Part shown: positions 44,284-57,405 of the stretch, in pieces
How positions within the stretch are numbered: position 1 is the stretch's first letter
How the letters are laid out: each line of letters starts with the position of its first letter
Assembly: GCA_949752735.1 (NCBI GenBank)
Contig: OX457036.1
Span: 89,556,687 to 89,620,686, forward strand
Source: Lumbricus terrestris
Lineage: Eukaryota; Annelida; Clitellata; Crassiclitellata; Lumbricidae
DNA length: 64,000 bases
Direction of reading: 5' to 3'
The notes under the pieces: model-generated
Seen by the model: the letters and a program-made list of their open reading frames with translations, nothing else
What the model was told of the DNA's origin: nothing
The model's database searches: none
Program-made: the position numbers and the translations under genes

Positions 44284-46435
44284 CTAAATATATAAACCGT
44301 AAATTCTGTTTAGTAGGCTATACTAACATCTACACTACACTTCTGGTTTCCACCGATCGCCTTCGATAGCCTTTGTCCCATTAACTCTTCCAGGTTTAAT
44401 TCCATCCGTGATGTTGCCCTTCGCCTTTCGACCATCCCTGGAAGGTCTTGCGAGGTCAGTTTGCTTTCCAGCGTCTTTCCATCTGTATCCAGAGCTATTG
44501 TGCCGTAAACAATTCGAGTCACGTTCAACTCTGTGAAGGACGCATGCTGCAGCCTCTAATTGTCAAGTCACTCGATAACCTCCTCTCGAAGCACTTTTTT
44601 CCAACAAGCGCATGAACTTCGGCCTAATTCAAATAAAATTTACTATCGAAAGCTATTTCATATAGGTTTATATGTTTTATAAATTATTATTCAATTTATC
44701 AGATGACGTTAGATGTTTGCTGATAACAGAAATGATTTAATCGAACAGATAACTACAGGAGGATCGTGAGCGATTAAAGGTGTATACACTGGGAAAAAAT
44801 CGAACAGCTGGTTCCACAATCCACATCCAAATGTGACAGGTGACATCAAAGATCTTCAGAGGGAGAAAGATCGAAAACGTAAGAAACTATAAAAACGGAA
44901 ATCGAAAGATAATTGGACCTTGCTACATCAGGTTCTATAGTTTAAAATTAAAAACCTTGTTAATGCAAATCAACAAGCAAATAGCGCAACTTTGTTAGTA
45001 AACACTAATAATATTAAAACGGCCAAATTAACTGAGTCCTTGAAAGTGCAGAGACAGCGTAAGGAACAACAAGCGAAAAATAAAAATAAAGAAAATAATT
45101 AAAGACAGCAATTCTAAAAAATATGGCCACATAAATAAAAAAAAGTAAAAAACGGGACAAATTTTTTTTAAACCCGAAAGGCTGGATATTTCTGAAGTTA
45201 AAAAACGCAACGAAAAACGTTTCTTAGGCCTACAACTAAGCGGAAACCGATTCTGCGCGTAAATACTCAGAAGCAATGATAGGTCTGGTGATAGACGTAA
45301 ATGACAGAGTAATCACTTTGAAACTCTGGATCCAGTAAACGGAAAATGGTATTGCATCAATCACCATCCTCGGCTATAGGCTACCTTTCCAAAATAACAA
45401 GACACAACAGAGATAGGTCTACTACTTTTCTGTATAAGCGTATGATACATTTTATTTATCCATGTATATGCTATATCTTGCGTATCAATGCAGTCGTTTT
45501 TGTAACTCTGCTCTTCAGATAAAACTATTTGCAAAGACTGCAACCCATTCCAGAGCAATGCTCCCTAGTTTTGGTATACTTGTGAAATGTATTATCACGT
45601 GCACGTTAGCGTTAGTCATGCATTACGTGCATTCAATGTAGAGCCTTGATAACGGCCGAGACTTTTCCCCTATTGTTGGACGAATTTTTAAATCAGAGAC
45701 AATTCACCTTTACAACCTGTTCGCTTTCTATGCAAACAATCGCAAAAACATCCACAGCCGACTACACACAGCAACTGCACATTCTTTGTTGTGCCACGGG
45801 TCGCGATAGAGGCATTAAACAAAGTTGTTTTCTGTTCCTATCATAACTTTCGACTCACCATTACCATAGCACACTGGTCCAGTATAATCACGAGCCCTAA
45901 GGCGTCGATAGACCGTAGGCGGTCCATGGCTATAGTCTCTATAAATGAATATATCTCCAGTAATAATAATAATAATACTTTCTTTGTTCCTACTCTATAG
46001 GGTCCATTTCGTCAGAGAAATCGTTAAGATAATACAGTAAATGATTAGAACCATTTACAACAACAGCTGCAGCACTGCTGCAGAAGCCTAAATAACCTAA
46101 TATTGGAAAGTGACATAAGAGCAATATAATACCCCGAACCTGATGGCTTCATTATTTTGCTATATTTAGTGTGATATATAATATTACGTATGCATTATGC
46201 AGTATGCACGCAATATATATATACATATATACATATATTAGATACATAATATATATATATATCGTGTGTGATCGCGTGTGCATGTGTGTGTCGGCTTATA
46301 TATACATTACATAAACCATGTATATAATACTGTTGATCGTAACGTGTAGTCATATCGGAGTTGAGTTGGCTGTAGTGTGTATGTGTATTAGTAGGCTACA
46401 CATAGGTTGTCTGTCTTTTTGAACGAATCAACATC
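44284..46435. other. No gene recognised
   Basis: AT-rich for the most part. Small (TAATAA) run at 45960-45976 and (TA) runs with palindromes at 46205-46262. ORFs are short and unrelated to known families. Confidence 0.45.
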
Positions 46436-46496
46436 CGCCCCTCCCCTCGAGGGGTCCACCCCGCCCCCACCCCGAGGGGTCCGCCGACCACTTGGT
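46436..46496. other. Short GC-rich island with cccgaggggtcc duplication
   Basis: cccctcgaggggtccacc and ccccgaggggtccgcc are two copies in 50 bp. The ctcgag centre makes a small palindrome. Function unknown. Confidence 0.6.
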
Positions 46497-46681
46497 CTTG
46501 TCTAGGAAAGCCGCCTTATCTAAATGCAAGTCTACGGTTGTCGCTCGTTCTAGCATAGTTGTAGCTCGAAAGTCGGTTGATGATGAAAGAATTTCAGCTT
46601 TGCCATCAATCTCCTTGCGTTGATATGCAATCGTAATATTTGCCCATAACTCCTCATGCAGAGTTCGTCGATTCTGAATGT

Positions 46682-46739
46682 TCTGTTTGTCTGTCTGTCT
46701 GTCTGTCCGCCTGTCTGTCTGTCTGCCTGCCTGTCTGCC

Positions 46740-46772
<33 letters not shown>

Positions 46773-47175
46773 GCTGTTTTAATCTCATCTTCGCTTCCGG
46801 TCTTGCAAACTCTTTGAATCAGGGTTTTCATTGTTGTCGGGTCTGTCTTTTCTCTGTTGCTGTCATTCGATCTCTTTCGCATCTGATTCTGTCTGTCTAT
46901 CTGGCTGGCTGTCTGTCTGTCTTCCAATCCTATGTCGTCCCATCTATTAGTTTACCTGAATGTCTCTGCTTATCTCTCTCTTTTTCTCTCTCTCTTTCTC
47001 TCTCTTTCTCTCTATTTTATCAATAGACTTCTCTCTCTTTTCCCCCCTCGTCTCTACATTTTCTCCCCTCTCTCCTCTGTCTGTCTGTCTGTCTCTGTCT
47101 CTCATCCTCTCTATGTCTCTCCACGTGTAAAAACGTTCTCTGTCCGTCTGTCCTTCTGTCTGTTTCTGTCTGCGC
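46682..47175. repeat. (CTGT)n and (CTCT)n arrays
   Basis: ctgtctgtctgt at 46685-46775 and 46890-46922. ctctctttctctc at 46975-47015, and ctgtctgtctg near 47078-47100. Confidence 0.92.
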
Positions 47176-48508
47176 GACTGCGTATTCATCTCTTTACTGC
47201 ACGACTTTCGTTATATCTCGTACTAATATATGTCTACTGGTATGCACTCAGGGCAGAAGTAGGTCTACGATAATATACACAGTATACAGGCCAGACGGTC
47301 GTAATAGCAAGACTAATACCACTCGCGATTTAAAGCGAATCACGTGTGAGACTCTTACATCATATTACGGCCGATAGAGAACTGAATTAGTAATCGCGTT
47401 GGTGGTCATAAACATAGACGTTACTATTTTCATGTTGCCTACGAGAGTTTTCTTTTCTTGGTATACGGCTATAGTCTGAGTACACATCCATTGAAGATAC
47501 TTATTATAGCGCATTTTTTACCCATTGAATGCTCTACTGAGACGGTTACCTGCCTCATTCAAACTGAAGCGGCTTAGGTAGGACACCATGACAATGCTCC
47601 TTGGAGAGCCAAATAAAATTATTATCTACGTTCTACCCTTCAACGATGAATAGGTAAACGTACGTTGAAGGCAATGCTAAAGGTTGAAGTTAGGGTTAAA
47701 TGTTCAAGGAAAGGGCCAGGATCAGGTTATGGTCAAAACAGGAGGTTAGTAGCCTATACGTCAGTTGAGGTTGGGTCTGACGGAGAAGGAATTGTCGCCA
47801 AACCTGGAGAAGGTCGCGAAACAAGCGGAAAATTTTTCCATGAAGATTTAGACCGACATCTGTTCCGGTTGCTTGACGCCCGATTGACGCAGAAGTCAGA
47901 CTTGAAGTCTGGCTTTAGCTTTTTCACTGCTTTGAAACGTATTAAGCATAGTTTGTAAGTAATCCGTCGAGGGAGAAATTTGTGTACTATATGTACGCAT
48001 CTATGATCGGATGATATCATGCATGCATGCATGCATGCATATTATAGCGTATGCATAAAATTATGGCCATTATAACTATGCCACATAATTATAGAAGAAT
48101 TTCACAAGTGCATTGGAAGACTGAAGAATACTCGACAGAGTCGCAAACACGGTAAAAAAATCGGAGAAAAATAACCAAATCACGCACACTCTTATAAGTC
48201 TTGGAGAACACTTCCGTCATGGTGAAGAGTCACTTAGGCTTAGAAATGTCTCAAACTTTCACCAGACAGGCAACGATAGAACACATGGTTTCGTCTGTAG
48301 CAACCGGGAACATCTGTGAATGCGATAGAACGGAAACGAGAAGCGCTTAATAGCTAAGCAGTCAGCAGAAGCAGACCGGCAACAGCAGCATCAAGCGCTT
48401 GCTTTATTTATCGTTTCCTCGTTCGAAAAGTATACCGTTCATGTATTATAGATGGCATTTAGAAATCGTGTCCCATAATGCCTTCGTCCCTGAGGCCGTC
48501 AACCGACG

Positions 48509-48510
<2 letters not shown>
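47176..48510. other. No gene recognised
   Basis: A 97-codon plus frame at 47665-47958 has no recognised family. (ATGC)n at 48021-48041. Confidence 0.45.
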
Positions 48511-48512
<2 letters not shown>

Positions 48513-48574
<62 letters not shown>

Positions 48575-48583
48575 GTCTCTGTC

Positions 48584-48656
<73 letters not shown>

Positions 48657-48658
48657 TT
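48513..48658. repeat. (CT)n/(CTGT)n array
   Basis: Pure ctctct blocks surround ctgtctgtctg. Confidence 0.96.
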
Positions 48659-48794
48659 GCGGCTGCGGCCGATATGCATCGAATAACAATATTGATAACG
48701 ATCAGAGGAGAACAGCATGGCGGATCTGCGGTCAATTTGCAATTGGACGGAATAGGCTGTTGGACTTGCATGACGCTGGATTGGGAAGGAGGGA

Positions 48795-48880
48795 ATGGAT
48801 ACGTGGATGGAAAGATGGATGGATGTAGATGGATGGATGGATGGAAAGATGGATGGATGGATGGATCGTCAGATGAATGG
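48795..48880. repeat. (GGAT)n array
   Basis: gatggatggatgg with breaks. Confidence 0.92.
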
Positions 48881-49189
48881 ATGAATTGCACGATGGATAA
48901 AAGAATAACTATTGACAATTGAACTGGCAGTGTGTGTGTGGGGGGGGAGAGAGAGAAAGAAATAATGAATGAATGCTTGCATGGTGATCAGAGGGTAAAA
49001 CATGGTATCATTTTATATTACACGACTTATGAATCGTGACATTGTCTCTATGATGGCGAAGTGGCTTCTGATAATAATAACACGTAGGCTATTTATTATA
49101 TTGCACCTATATGTATAAGCAACCAACGGCAGGAATTGCATCCACAGCATCACCGATGCCGCTGCTGCTGCTGAGGGCAAAGGTACCTG

Positions 49190-49475
<286 letters not shown>

Positions 49476-49559
49476 TCTTTTGATATTTCGACCAATAAAG
49501 TTGGTGACATGTAATCAACGTCTTCCGTTGCGATGCTGAGTAATGGAATAAGATGGGAG

Positions 49560-49590
<31 letters not shown>

Positions 49591-49592
49591 CG
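49560..49592. repeat. (CTG)n microsatellite
   Basis: ctgctgctgctgctgctg, about ten units. Confidence 0.95.
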
Positions 49593-49831
49593 ATTGATCG
49601 CTTCCTCCTCCTCTGAGGAGATGCGGCAGATGCTCTGGCTGCTGAGGCAGGGAACGTGTCCACGGCAGCGCTGGCGGGGTTGCGCCAAGTTGGTTCCCGG
49701 CGAAAATTATTCCGATGGAGTCCATATTTAACACAACGTACAGGAACGAATTGGAAATGAGGAAATATCGTGCAGCGTTGGTAGAAAGAATTCTATGTAT
49801 ATATCATATGTATGTATGAGCACTTGCTATA

Positions 49832-50013
49832 GCTATGTCAGTTCAAGGTCACTACTCAGGGGCGCTCCTGACTTCACGCCGAAGCGCACGAGCATTTATA
49901 GAGAGTGAAGGACTTGCTCAGGGTCCCTAAGCGGCTTGAGGTGGATTCGAACCCGCAACCTTCCGGCTCCAAGGCAACGAACATATACATTTACCTACGT
50001 CACCGCATCCCAC
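49832..50013 (-). mobile_element. tRNA-derived CORE-SINE
   Basis: Minus strand: head gtgggatgcggtgacgtagg, B box ggttcgaatcc (49943-49953), core ccctgagcaagtccttc, body gcttcggcgtgaagtc, tail aggagcgcccctgagtag...accttgaac. Same family as 4318-4520, with the final gcgctata lost. Confidence 0.87.
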
Positions 50014-50112
50014 AATAAATAATAAACAATAGCTGAGCAAATAGAAATACAGAAGTCGAAACATTTTAGTAAGGCCACATTAGGACTAGTGAGGGCCTGG
50101 GTACTGTGGCAA

Positions 50113-50543
50113 CAGCGGCGCCCGCAGGCGTACGCACTTACGCAAGTGCGTACAGCGCTGAAAGGCTAAAAAATAAAAATAATAAATTAAAAATTATCAA
50201 AAAAGGTCAGCAGTTTTTTTCGGCGGATGGAAAAGGTATGTTTTTGGGAAATTCGAGGCTGATTACAAAAAAGGTCATCAGTTTTTTGGTCGGATGGAAA
50301 AGGTATGCTTTTGGAAAATTTAAGGCTGATGACTAAAAAAAGGGTCATCAATGGAAAAGGTATGTTTTTGAGAAATTCGAGGCTGATGACTAAAAAGAAG
50401 GTCATCAGTTTTTTGGCAACCCTGACGAAAATTTATCCCTAGGCTATTTCCTCCAGGACCCTAAATTTTGGCCCTCCCCATCGAAAATTTCTGCATCCGC
50501 CTTTGGCTGTGCGTACAGGAAAAAAATTCTGGGGGCGCCGCTG
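50113..50543. mobile_element. hAT-type MITE with perfect 8-bp duplication and internal tandem repeats
   Basis: 431 bp. Ends CAGCGGCGCCCGCAG and CAGCGGCGCCCCCAG. The flanks tgtggcaa are identical (50105-50112, 50544-50551). Inside are four diverged tandem copies of a unit of about 60 bp (gtcatcagttttttgg, ggatggaaaaggtatg, aaattcgaggctgatg) at 50205-50415, and a gtacgcacttacgcaag hairpin near the left end. Confidence 0.93.
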
Positions 50544-50970
50544 TGTGGCAACCCACCAATGGCCGATCTTACCTGTCCACCACCACGCGCATATTTATAC
50601 CAGTGAGACCTGTCAAAATGGCGGACCATGCTGTTGCAGTAGAACCTACATGTAAATGCAGTCCTTCAGGACTGAACTAATCAGCAGACATCTCTCTCGG
50701 AACTGTACTCACCTGGTCGTGATTTGCAGTCGCACCTGACGAGATGTGTGGCTGAGAAAGACTGAGAGGCGGACCATCGTAGACCAGCTTCCCCTACAGA
50801 GGGCGTTGAGTGGTTAAGGACGACTCGGACGAGAGGTGGCGTTTGGAGAATGGCGAGGATTGATCAGAGGGTGGAAGGAAGGGTGGAAGGAAGTTGCACT
50901 GGTAGGAAAATTCGAAGGGAAGAACCATGGAAGGGCAAACATGGAAAGAGAAAGGTTTAACATGCAGTTC

Positions 50971-51090
50971 AGCCCAAGGGCGGATACAGAAATTTTCGAA
51001 GGAGGAGGCAAAATTTTGGGTCTTGGGACAGGGAAAAAATTTCGTGTTGGTCACCGACAAATTTGATGACTTTTTAGTCATTTGCCGAAT
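50971..51090 (-). mobile_element. Truncated relative of the 50113 MITE
   Basis: caagggcggatacagaaatt and ttcgaaggagg...caaaattttggg match the reverse complement of the right half of the element at 50113-50543, and ttttagtcatttgcc matches its repeat unit. The termini are missing. The orientation given is relative to that element. Confidence 0.72.
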
Positions 51091-52030
51091 CCTCAATAAA
51101 AAGATACCATTCATCATAGGCCCTATTTCAGTTCTAATTCTAGTTTTTAAATAATTTCATTTATAATTACGGTTCTTATTTTTATACTTCACCCATCAAA
51201 GAACATAGCCGTTTCCTGTTCAAGCCTGTTCAAGCATGTTACATGCATGGCCTAAACTTCGGATGTTTTTGGTAGGCGTAACTATCAGAAAAACTCATAT
51301 TTCTAAAGACTTAAGCTATACATTCAAATTTGTCGCCAGGAATTGCGCACAAGTAAAAACTTGTATGCAGACATCGCACAGTTAAAAGTATGACGCAATG
51401 ACTTTCTATCTGAGAATATTTCCTATTTCTATTCATAGGTATACTTTTCGTTTTCCATAGTGTAGTTGCGTTCTTGTTCTATTCCTGTTCTTAGAATAAT
51501 TCCTTATTTTCGTTCTTCGTTCATAATCTTGTCAACGGAAATTCATGATGTTTAGCTTCTGATTCCTATTTCCGTTAACGAAAATATCACTGATGCGCAT
51601 GCACGTGTGGAGATCTTGGTGTTTCGAAAGCTCCGTCTCAGCAGCATAAGTGGAGGCTAGAATGCAGGAATCCACCGTCTGACTCCTTTATTCACCGGCT
51701 CTTGACTAAATCGAATTCCCACGAATACAGTTCTTGTATCAGTTCCCATATAAGAAAATAATCTAGAAAGAAGTTTCTACGTATTCTGCGCTGATCTCCC
51801 ATCCCAGCACCTCTCTGATTCATCCTATCCGGCGCCCAGCCATTATTCGCAGGTCTTAACCCGATCCGCTTTGTATTCAAAACTGAACTTCGAAATCTTA
51901 CTCTGACTCATCGGCCGTGCCACCCTGGGTCCACCCCAACCTAAACACTACGTTCCTGCAACTCTCGTTCCTCGCCAAAAGCAGGATCCTGGTTCTTATC
52001 CTGCTCGATCGTCCTGGACTATTCGTCTGA
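51091..52030. other. No gene recognised
   Basis: Mixed composition; nothing supported. Confidence 0.45.
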
Positions 52031-52047
52031 CTTGACATAACGCTCGT

Positions 52048-52098
52048 GAACAACCTGGTACCCTGCTGACGCTGAACAACCTGGTACCCTGCTGACGC
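52048..52098. repeat. Direct duplication of about 27 bp
   Basis: gaacaacctggtaccctgct plus gacg occurs twice in a row. Confidence 0.93.
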
Positions 52099-52221
52099 CT
52101 GGATTGAGTCAGAGAGAGGATGCTATTGCGCAGTCAGTCAGAAGGTTACACATGAAACGAAGGAACGAATCGCTGTGAAGTTGAAGTGGATTTAGACAAA
52201 TGGCAGCTGCAATATACGTCC

Positions 52222-52415
52222 CGATGGATGGATGGATGGTTAGATGGATGGATGGATAGATGGATGGATGGATGGATGGATGGATGGATGGGATGAATGG
52301 ATAGATGGATGGATGGATGGATGGATGGGTGGATGGATGGATGGATGGATGGATGGATCGATGGAGGAGTGAACAAATGGGTGGAAGAGTCTGAGTAAGT
52401 GGACGGATGGATTAA
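52222..52415. repeat. (GGAT)n array
   Basis: gatggatggatgg with a few taga interruptions. Confidence 0.95.
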
Positions 52416-53187
52416 TAGGGACGCATAGATGGATTAAAAGCGGAAAGGATGCAATGAAGAACGAATGAATTGGTGAATGAATTGGTGAATGAATTGGTGA
52501 AAGAATTATTCACCAGATCATGTCCACCACCGATGGATGAAAGAAAGGAAGGACGTTTAACACATGATCATCGGACGAGAGATCCTTGGCCAGCATCATC
52601 AACATCAGAATAACTGTAATATTGTGTTTCGAATGCAGGGCTTCGGTAACCTGTTACACCGCAGTCCGTAGCCTACTACAACCGTCTTAATTTCTATGCG
52701 GTCTTGGTAGTATTGCAAAAGGTAACAAGCTTCCAGATTAGACCATAAGAGCTGAATCGCAATTTATGGACACTGGAAAGATGACTTGCATCTTTAACGT
52801 CTCCAATCCCGATACATGCGTCAGAAAGCCAGCCCCCCCGACCACCCTTTCAAGGTAAGTGATGACGACTGGCCCAGAGCCGTATGGTAGAAGGGTCCAG
52901 AGTTTCAACGGCCATTGGAGCAAAATGATTCTTGTTGTATATCTTCGTTAACTAAAAACCTGAGAGGCAAATCACAATCAGTGACAATATCGAGATATGA
53001 ATAGTAAACATAAAAATGAGAGTTATCCAGACGTGTTGGAGTGGGCTGTAAACTATTGTGGGCTATTACTATTAATATTAATATTGTCGTTATTATTAAT
53101 GCTTCCTGTAATTCACCTGTTGATATTACTGTTGGTTGCACAATTATTGCTTTACCATTGCTATATGAAGATCACCAATACCATAAC
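52416..53187. other. No gene recognised
   Basis: Has gaattggtgaat three times at 52467-52500. Otherwise nothing supported. Confidence 0.45.
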
Positions 53188-53365
53188 CAGGGCTTAAAGT
53201 GTGCCTGGACGGTCATGGACGGCGTCCATGCACCTGTTTTAAAATCTGAACGCCGTCCAGCCACTTATTGGCGAGCACAGACTAGAAAGGTAAGGGGCGT
53301 CCAGGCACTTCTTTTGGAGAGGTAAGGGTCGTCCAGGCACCTATTTTTCCACACTTTTGGCACTG
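53188..53365. mobile_element. hAT-type MITE, cagggcttaaagtg family, copy 2
   Basis: 178 bp. The left end cagggcttaaagtgtgcc and right end, inverted, cagtgccaaaagtgtgg are flanked by accataac on both sides (53180-53187, 53366-53373). It carries two copies of aggtaaggg-cgtccaggcac, where copy 1 at 21070 has one. Confidence 0.93.
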
Positions 53366-54455
53366 ACCATAACCAATACAAATGCTATTGTTGGTGCTAT
53401 CAGTATGCTGCTGGTACTGTATTTATTAATGCTCTGGTACTTTGTTTAGTAATGCCTTTGATTCAGTAATTACGATCGCGTGCAGTGTGCCAATAGTTTC
53501 GTTGAGAGGAACGGAAGGTCAGCGCTAAATGTTCTTAAGAATAGCTGCAGCCAAATACGATATTTTAGATGTCGTAGCGTCAGCTGTTGGACCTCTCACG
53601 ACTCCTGGCGAAGGGGTGGTCTACATGGGTGGTCTAAATGGGTAGTCTCCAGGGGGGGTCTACAGGATTGGCCATGGTTGGTCTACAGGTGAGGTCTACA
53701 GGGGTGACCAACTGGGTGGCCTACATGGGGCGGTCTATACGGGGTACGGGGGTGGTAATTAGGTTTATGTAATTCGCAGATGTGGTGGAATCATTGGAAA
53801 AAGTGTGACAATAATCATGGCTGGATGGTGAAAGTAGCAATGGAAAAGAGCAATCGTTGTAGATCTATAGGACCTATTAATAAGTAAGAGGAGATAAGGT
53901 TATAATATGAGTAGACATATAGGAGGAAGCAAGGTATATGTATTTTGTATAGGTGGCATGAAACAAGGCAGATTAGTAGGCATATTAATAGGTTAGAAGA
54001 AACGAGATATATCAATAGGTAGAATGAAATATGCATATCAATAGATTCGAAGTGCAGCAAGACATGCAAAGAGTTAAGTGGTATACATGCATGGTATGTA
54101 GCCTATAGAAAAATGGACCACGGATAGGATATAATTTATTATAAGAATGTGGTGCACGAGAGTAATGAGAAGCGATCGAAGTAATTGTCTTTTCTGTTTA
54201 GGAATACACCTCAACGCATTGCCTCTGTTTGATATCTATTATCTACATGTAGGCTACATCCGATCGGCTGAGCCACCAACTCGACCAACAGCCGTTCATC
54301 AACCTCAATTCCTCTTACACATACAGATCTTCTTCAGGACTTCAACTCTAACCCCCCCCCCATTCTCAGCACTCAACCGAGCATAGTGGCGGAGAAAATG
54401 TAGCGGAGTTCTAGCGTTGCCCTACGAAATTTATATTGGCAAAGCATGGGGACTA
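53366..54455. other. No gene recognised
   Basis: Contains a degenerate repeat of ggtctacangggtgg at about 53615-53750. A C-run at 54351-54361. Confidence 0.5.
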
Positions 54456-54459
54456 GATC

Positions 54460-55060
54460 AAGCACTGCAGAGAATAGTGTAGCATACATAGTATAGAATA
54501 CTATAGAATAGCATATCATAGAATTATAGTAGCCTATAACTATAAAATAGTATATTATAGCACAGCATGATATGATACAGAGCAGCATAGTACAATTTAG
54601 TACAGTACAGCATAACATAGCATGGCATGGCATTGCATGGCATGGCATGGTGTGGTGTGGTTTGGTGTAGTGTTGTGTAGTGTAGTGTAGTGTGGTATAG
54701 TATAGCATAGCATAGCATGCCTTAGCATAGCACAGCATAGCATAGTATGGTATGGCATGGCATGGCATGGCATAGCATAGCATAGTATAGTTTGGTATGA
54801 TATGGTATGGTATGGTATGGTACGGTACGGTGCAGTACAGTGCAGCCCAGCGTAGCGTAGCATAGAATAGCATAGCATAGTATAGCATAGCATAGCATAG
54901 TATAGTATAGTATAGTATAGTATAGTATAGTATAGCATAGCATAGCATAGCATAGTATAGTACAGTATAGTATCCTATAGCTTTGCATAGTGTAGCCTAG
55001 AATAGCATAGTATACTATAGTATATGATAGCATCGTCTAGTATAATAACATGATGTAGCT
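54460..55060. repeat. Pentanucleotide satellite-like tract (CATAG family)
   Basis: About 600 bp with 5-bp periodicity, in sub-blocks dominated by catag, catgg, tgtag/tgtgg, tatgg and tatag. The Tyr/Ala/Met-rich minus frames come from the 5-bp unit. Confidence 0.9.
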
Positions 55061-55392
55061 TAAAATATAGAAGACTATTATTGTTGCACCAGAGTCTAGT
55101 GCGTGTTGTTTGTAGCGAGGCGTATGCAGCGAGACTGTATGCGATGCTCAATACATGTATAACATTGTATAATAGTCGGCAGCAGAGTAGAAGAAGAACC
55201 TCGTGTCTGGTAGAGGGTTCCCTTTGTTTGGATTAGAATGTACCAGCTGAAGCGTATCAGTTGCTGCTGCTGAGGCAGGTCAAAAGGCCAATAAAAATGA
55301 TGAACGTAATGCCAGGGATAACCGTCAGTCGCTTACGGAGGAAGCAGGAGAAGTAGAAGGGGAAGTTGTGAGAAAACGCCGCAGGGAGACCT

Positions 55393-55405
55393 CTGGTGGT
55401 GGTGG

Positions 55406-55436
<31 letters not shown>

Positions 55437-55455
55437 GGTGGTGGTGGTGGTGCGG
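55393..55455. repeat. (GGT)n trinucleotide array
   Basis: ggtggtggtggt, about 20 units. Confidence 0.96.
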
Positions 55456-55860
55456 TAGAGTGTGACGGTTCAGGGTTATCGCTTTCACCTTCCTCTTCAT
55501 CACCTCTCTTCTTCTTCCGTTGCCCTCCCCCATCTTTTCCATCCGCCGCTTCCTTGCGATGGAGCTCTTGACCCAGTTCCGACTTTTCCTAAACACGGCG
55601 ATGACCCGACGACCTTGGAATTACTCCATATTCCCGTCGGCATTTGCCCTTTGACCCCGTGAAATTCAGTAACGAAGCTTTAGTTAAACAAGACTTGTCG
55701 GATGGCTTTGGAATGCTATCTCTGTCGGATCCACACTTCCAGGCGTCAGACATGGTATGTGGAAAAGTACGTGTGTCTATATACAATACATGTATGTGTA
55801 TGTGTAGTCCTATATATAGAGGAGTCTTGTGTATTTAAGCAGGCATGTAATAGTAGCAGA
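55456..55860. other. No gene recognised
   Basis: ORFs of 64-67 codons on both strands are unlike known families. Confidence 0.4.
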
Positions 55861-55869
55861 TGATTGCAT

Positions 55870-56310
55870 TGCATGCATGTACAATTTTGTACATTATGTA
55901 TTCATGCATACATAATTACATATGCAGGCATGAATATATTAAAATTATTCATACATGTGCACATGTATGTGTGTATGTATGAATTTATGCATGTAATTGT
56001 GTAGGTATTCATATACGCATGTGTGTATGTATTATGTGTCTATGTACGTATGCATTTATGTATGTACGTAAATGTGTATGTATGTATGTATGTATGCATG
56101 TATGTATGTATGCATGCATCTATGTATGTATGTAAGCATGGATGAGTGTGTATGCATGTATGTATGAATGCATGCATGCATGCATGTATGTATGTATGTA
56201 TATATGTATTTATGTATGTATTTATGTATGTATGTATGTATGTATGTATGTATGTATGCATGTATGCATGTATGTATGTATGCATGTATGCATGTATACA
56301 TGTATGCAAG
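55870..56310. repeat. (ATGT)n/(ATGC) array, degenerate on the left
   Basis: Pure atgt units near 56076-56110 and 56190-56280. Confidence 0.93.
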
Positions 56311-56547
56311 TATAAACTCAAGTATTTTGCATGTATGCATTAATAGATGGATGCACATGCATGTATGTACATATTTATGCATTTACATGTGCTAACATGT
56401 ACATAACATGCCTGCATCTATGATGGATTGATGATGCTATATAGAAACAGATGAAGTGTTCTTCTAGAACCGTGCAAATCACGTGGGTTACCGGTACGTA
56501 ATGTTGTGCCTTTAATCGTAAAAACCTAGCACAGCAGCCTGGTCAAG

Positions 56548-56730
56548 GGAGCGTGGCCGAATGGTCGCAGAGGGACGAAACATTAGTGCATCCCAATCTC
56601 AGGAGGTTGTCTCCAAAGTCATACATGCGTCAAACGGGAAATTGTATCGAAATCGGAAGAAGAAAACCTTGAATATACAAGATATGCTTTCAGATGCTTC
56701 GTAAAGGGGCTATATAAATGGTAAAATACA
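56548..56730 (+). mobile_element. SINE with tRNA-Leu/Ser-like head and L2-type tail
   Basis: ggagcgtggccgaatggtcgcag resembles the D-arm/A box of Leu or Ser tRNA (TGGCCGARTGGT). A weak B-box relic is at ggaggttgtctcc. It ends cttcgtaaaggggctatataaatgg, the L2-type tail. The head differs from the 4318 family. Confidence 0.6.
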
Positions 56731-57165
56731 TCGAAGCATGCAAACATGCACAGATTAGATAAATGGTTAGATTTGATCCAAATTGATTTTGGAATCAATT
56801 TAGAACGGATCTTGATTATGTCGATTAGCATTGGATTTGGAGAACAATTTAATTATTCAGCTCTTGATTGATTTGAGTTTGTAATAATGTCAGTTTAAAA
56901 TTAGATAAGGTTTATTCTATAGATATAAGATTTAAATCAGATTTAGTAAGTATTAGGCTATATTCGGAATTAGAATTGAATTGAATAAAAGCACAATTAA
57001 TTTTCTTCGATCGTATTTAAATTAAAAAGACCGTCAGCTTGATTGGCGATACAGAAAACTGGTGAGGATGTGAGGGAGACTAAAAGAAAACAAGTGGAAA
57101 CAGGGTGGAATGAGAGTGGAAGAAAGACAGACAGACAGACAAAGACAGAGACACAGAGAGAGAGG
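56731..57165. other. AT-rich DNA, no gene recognised
   Basis: gatttaaatcagatt-like words recur, without a clear unit. Confidence 0.4.

Positions 57166-57235
<70 letters not shown>
57166..57235. repeat. (GA)n microsatellite
   Basis: gagagagaga, about 30 units. Confidence 0.97.
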
Positions 57236-57238
<3 letters not shown>

Positions 57239-57285
57239 AGGGAAGCATTGAATGACCTCATTAGTCAAAAGATTGTATGTAAATG

Positions 57286-57405
57286 CTTTATTAGATTAGA
57301 TTAGATCAGATTAGATTATATTAGATTAGATTAGATTAGATCAGATTAGATTAGATCAGATTAGATTAGATCAGATTAGATTAGATTAGATTAGATAGAT
57401 TGCCT
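57286..57405. repeat. (ATTAG)n pentanucleotide array
   Basis: ttagattagatcagattag with a periodic C variant. Confidence 0.94.

Noticed and set aside
47665..47958. 97-codon plus frame
   Set aside because: No recognised domain and typical chance length; left as unassigned DNA.
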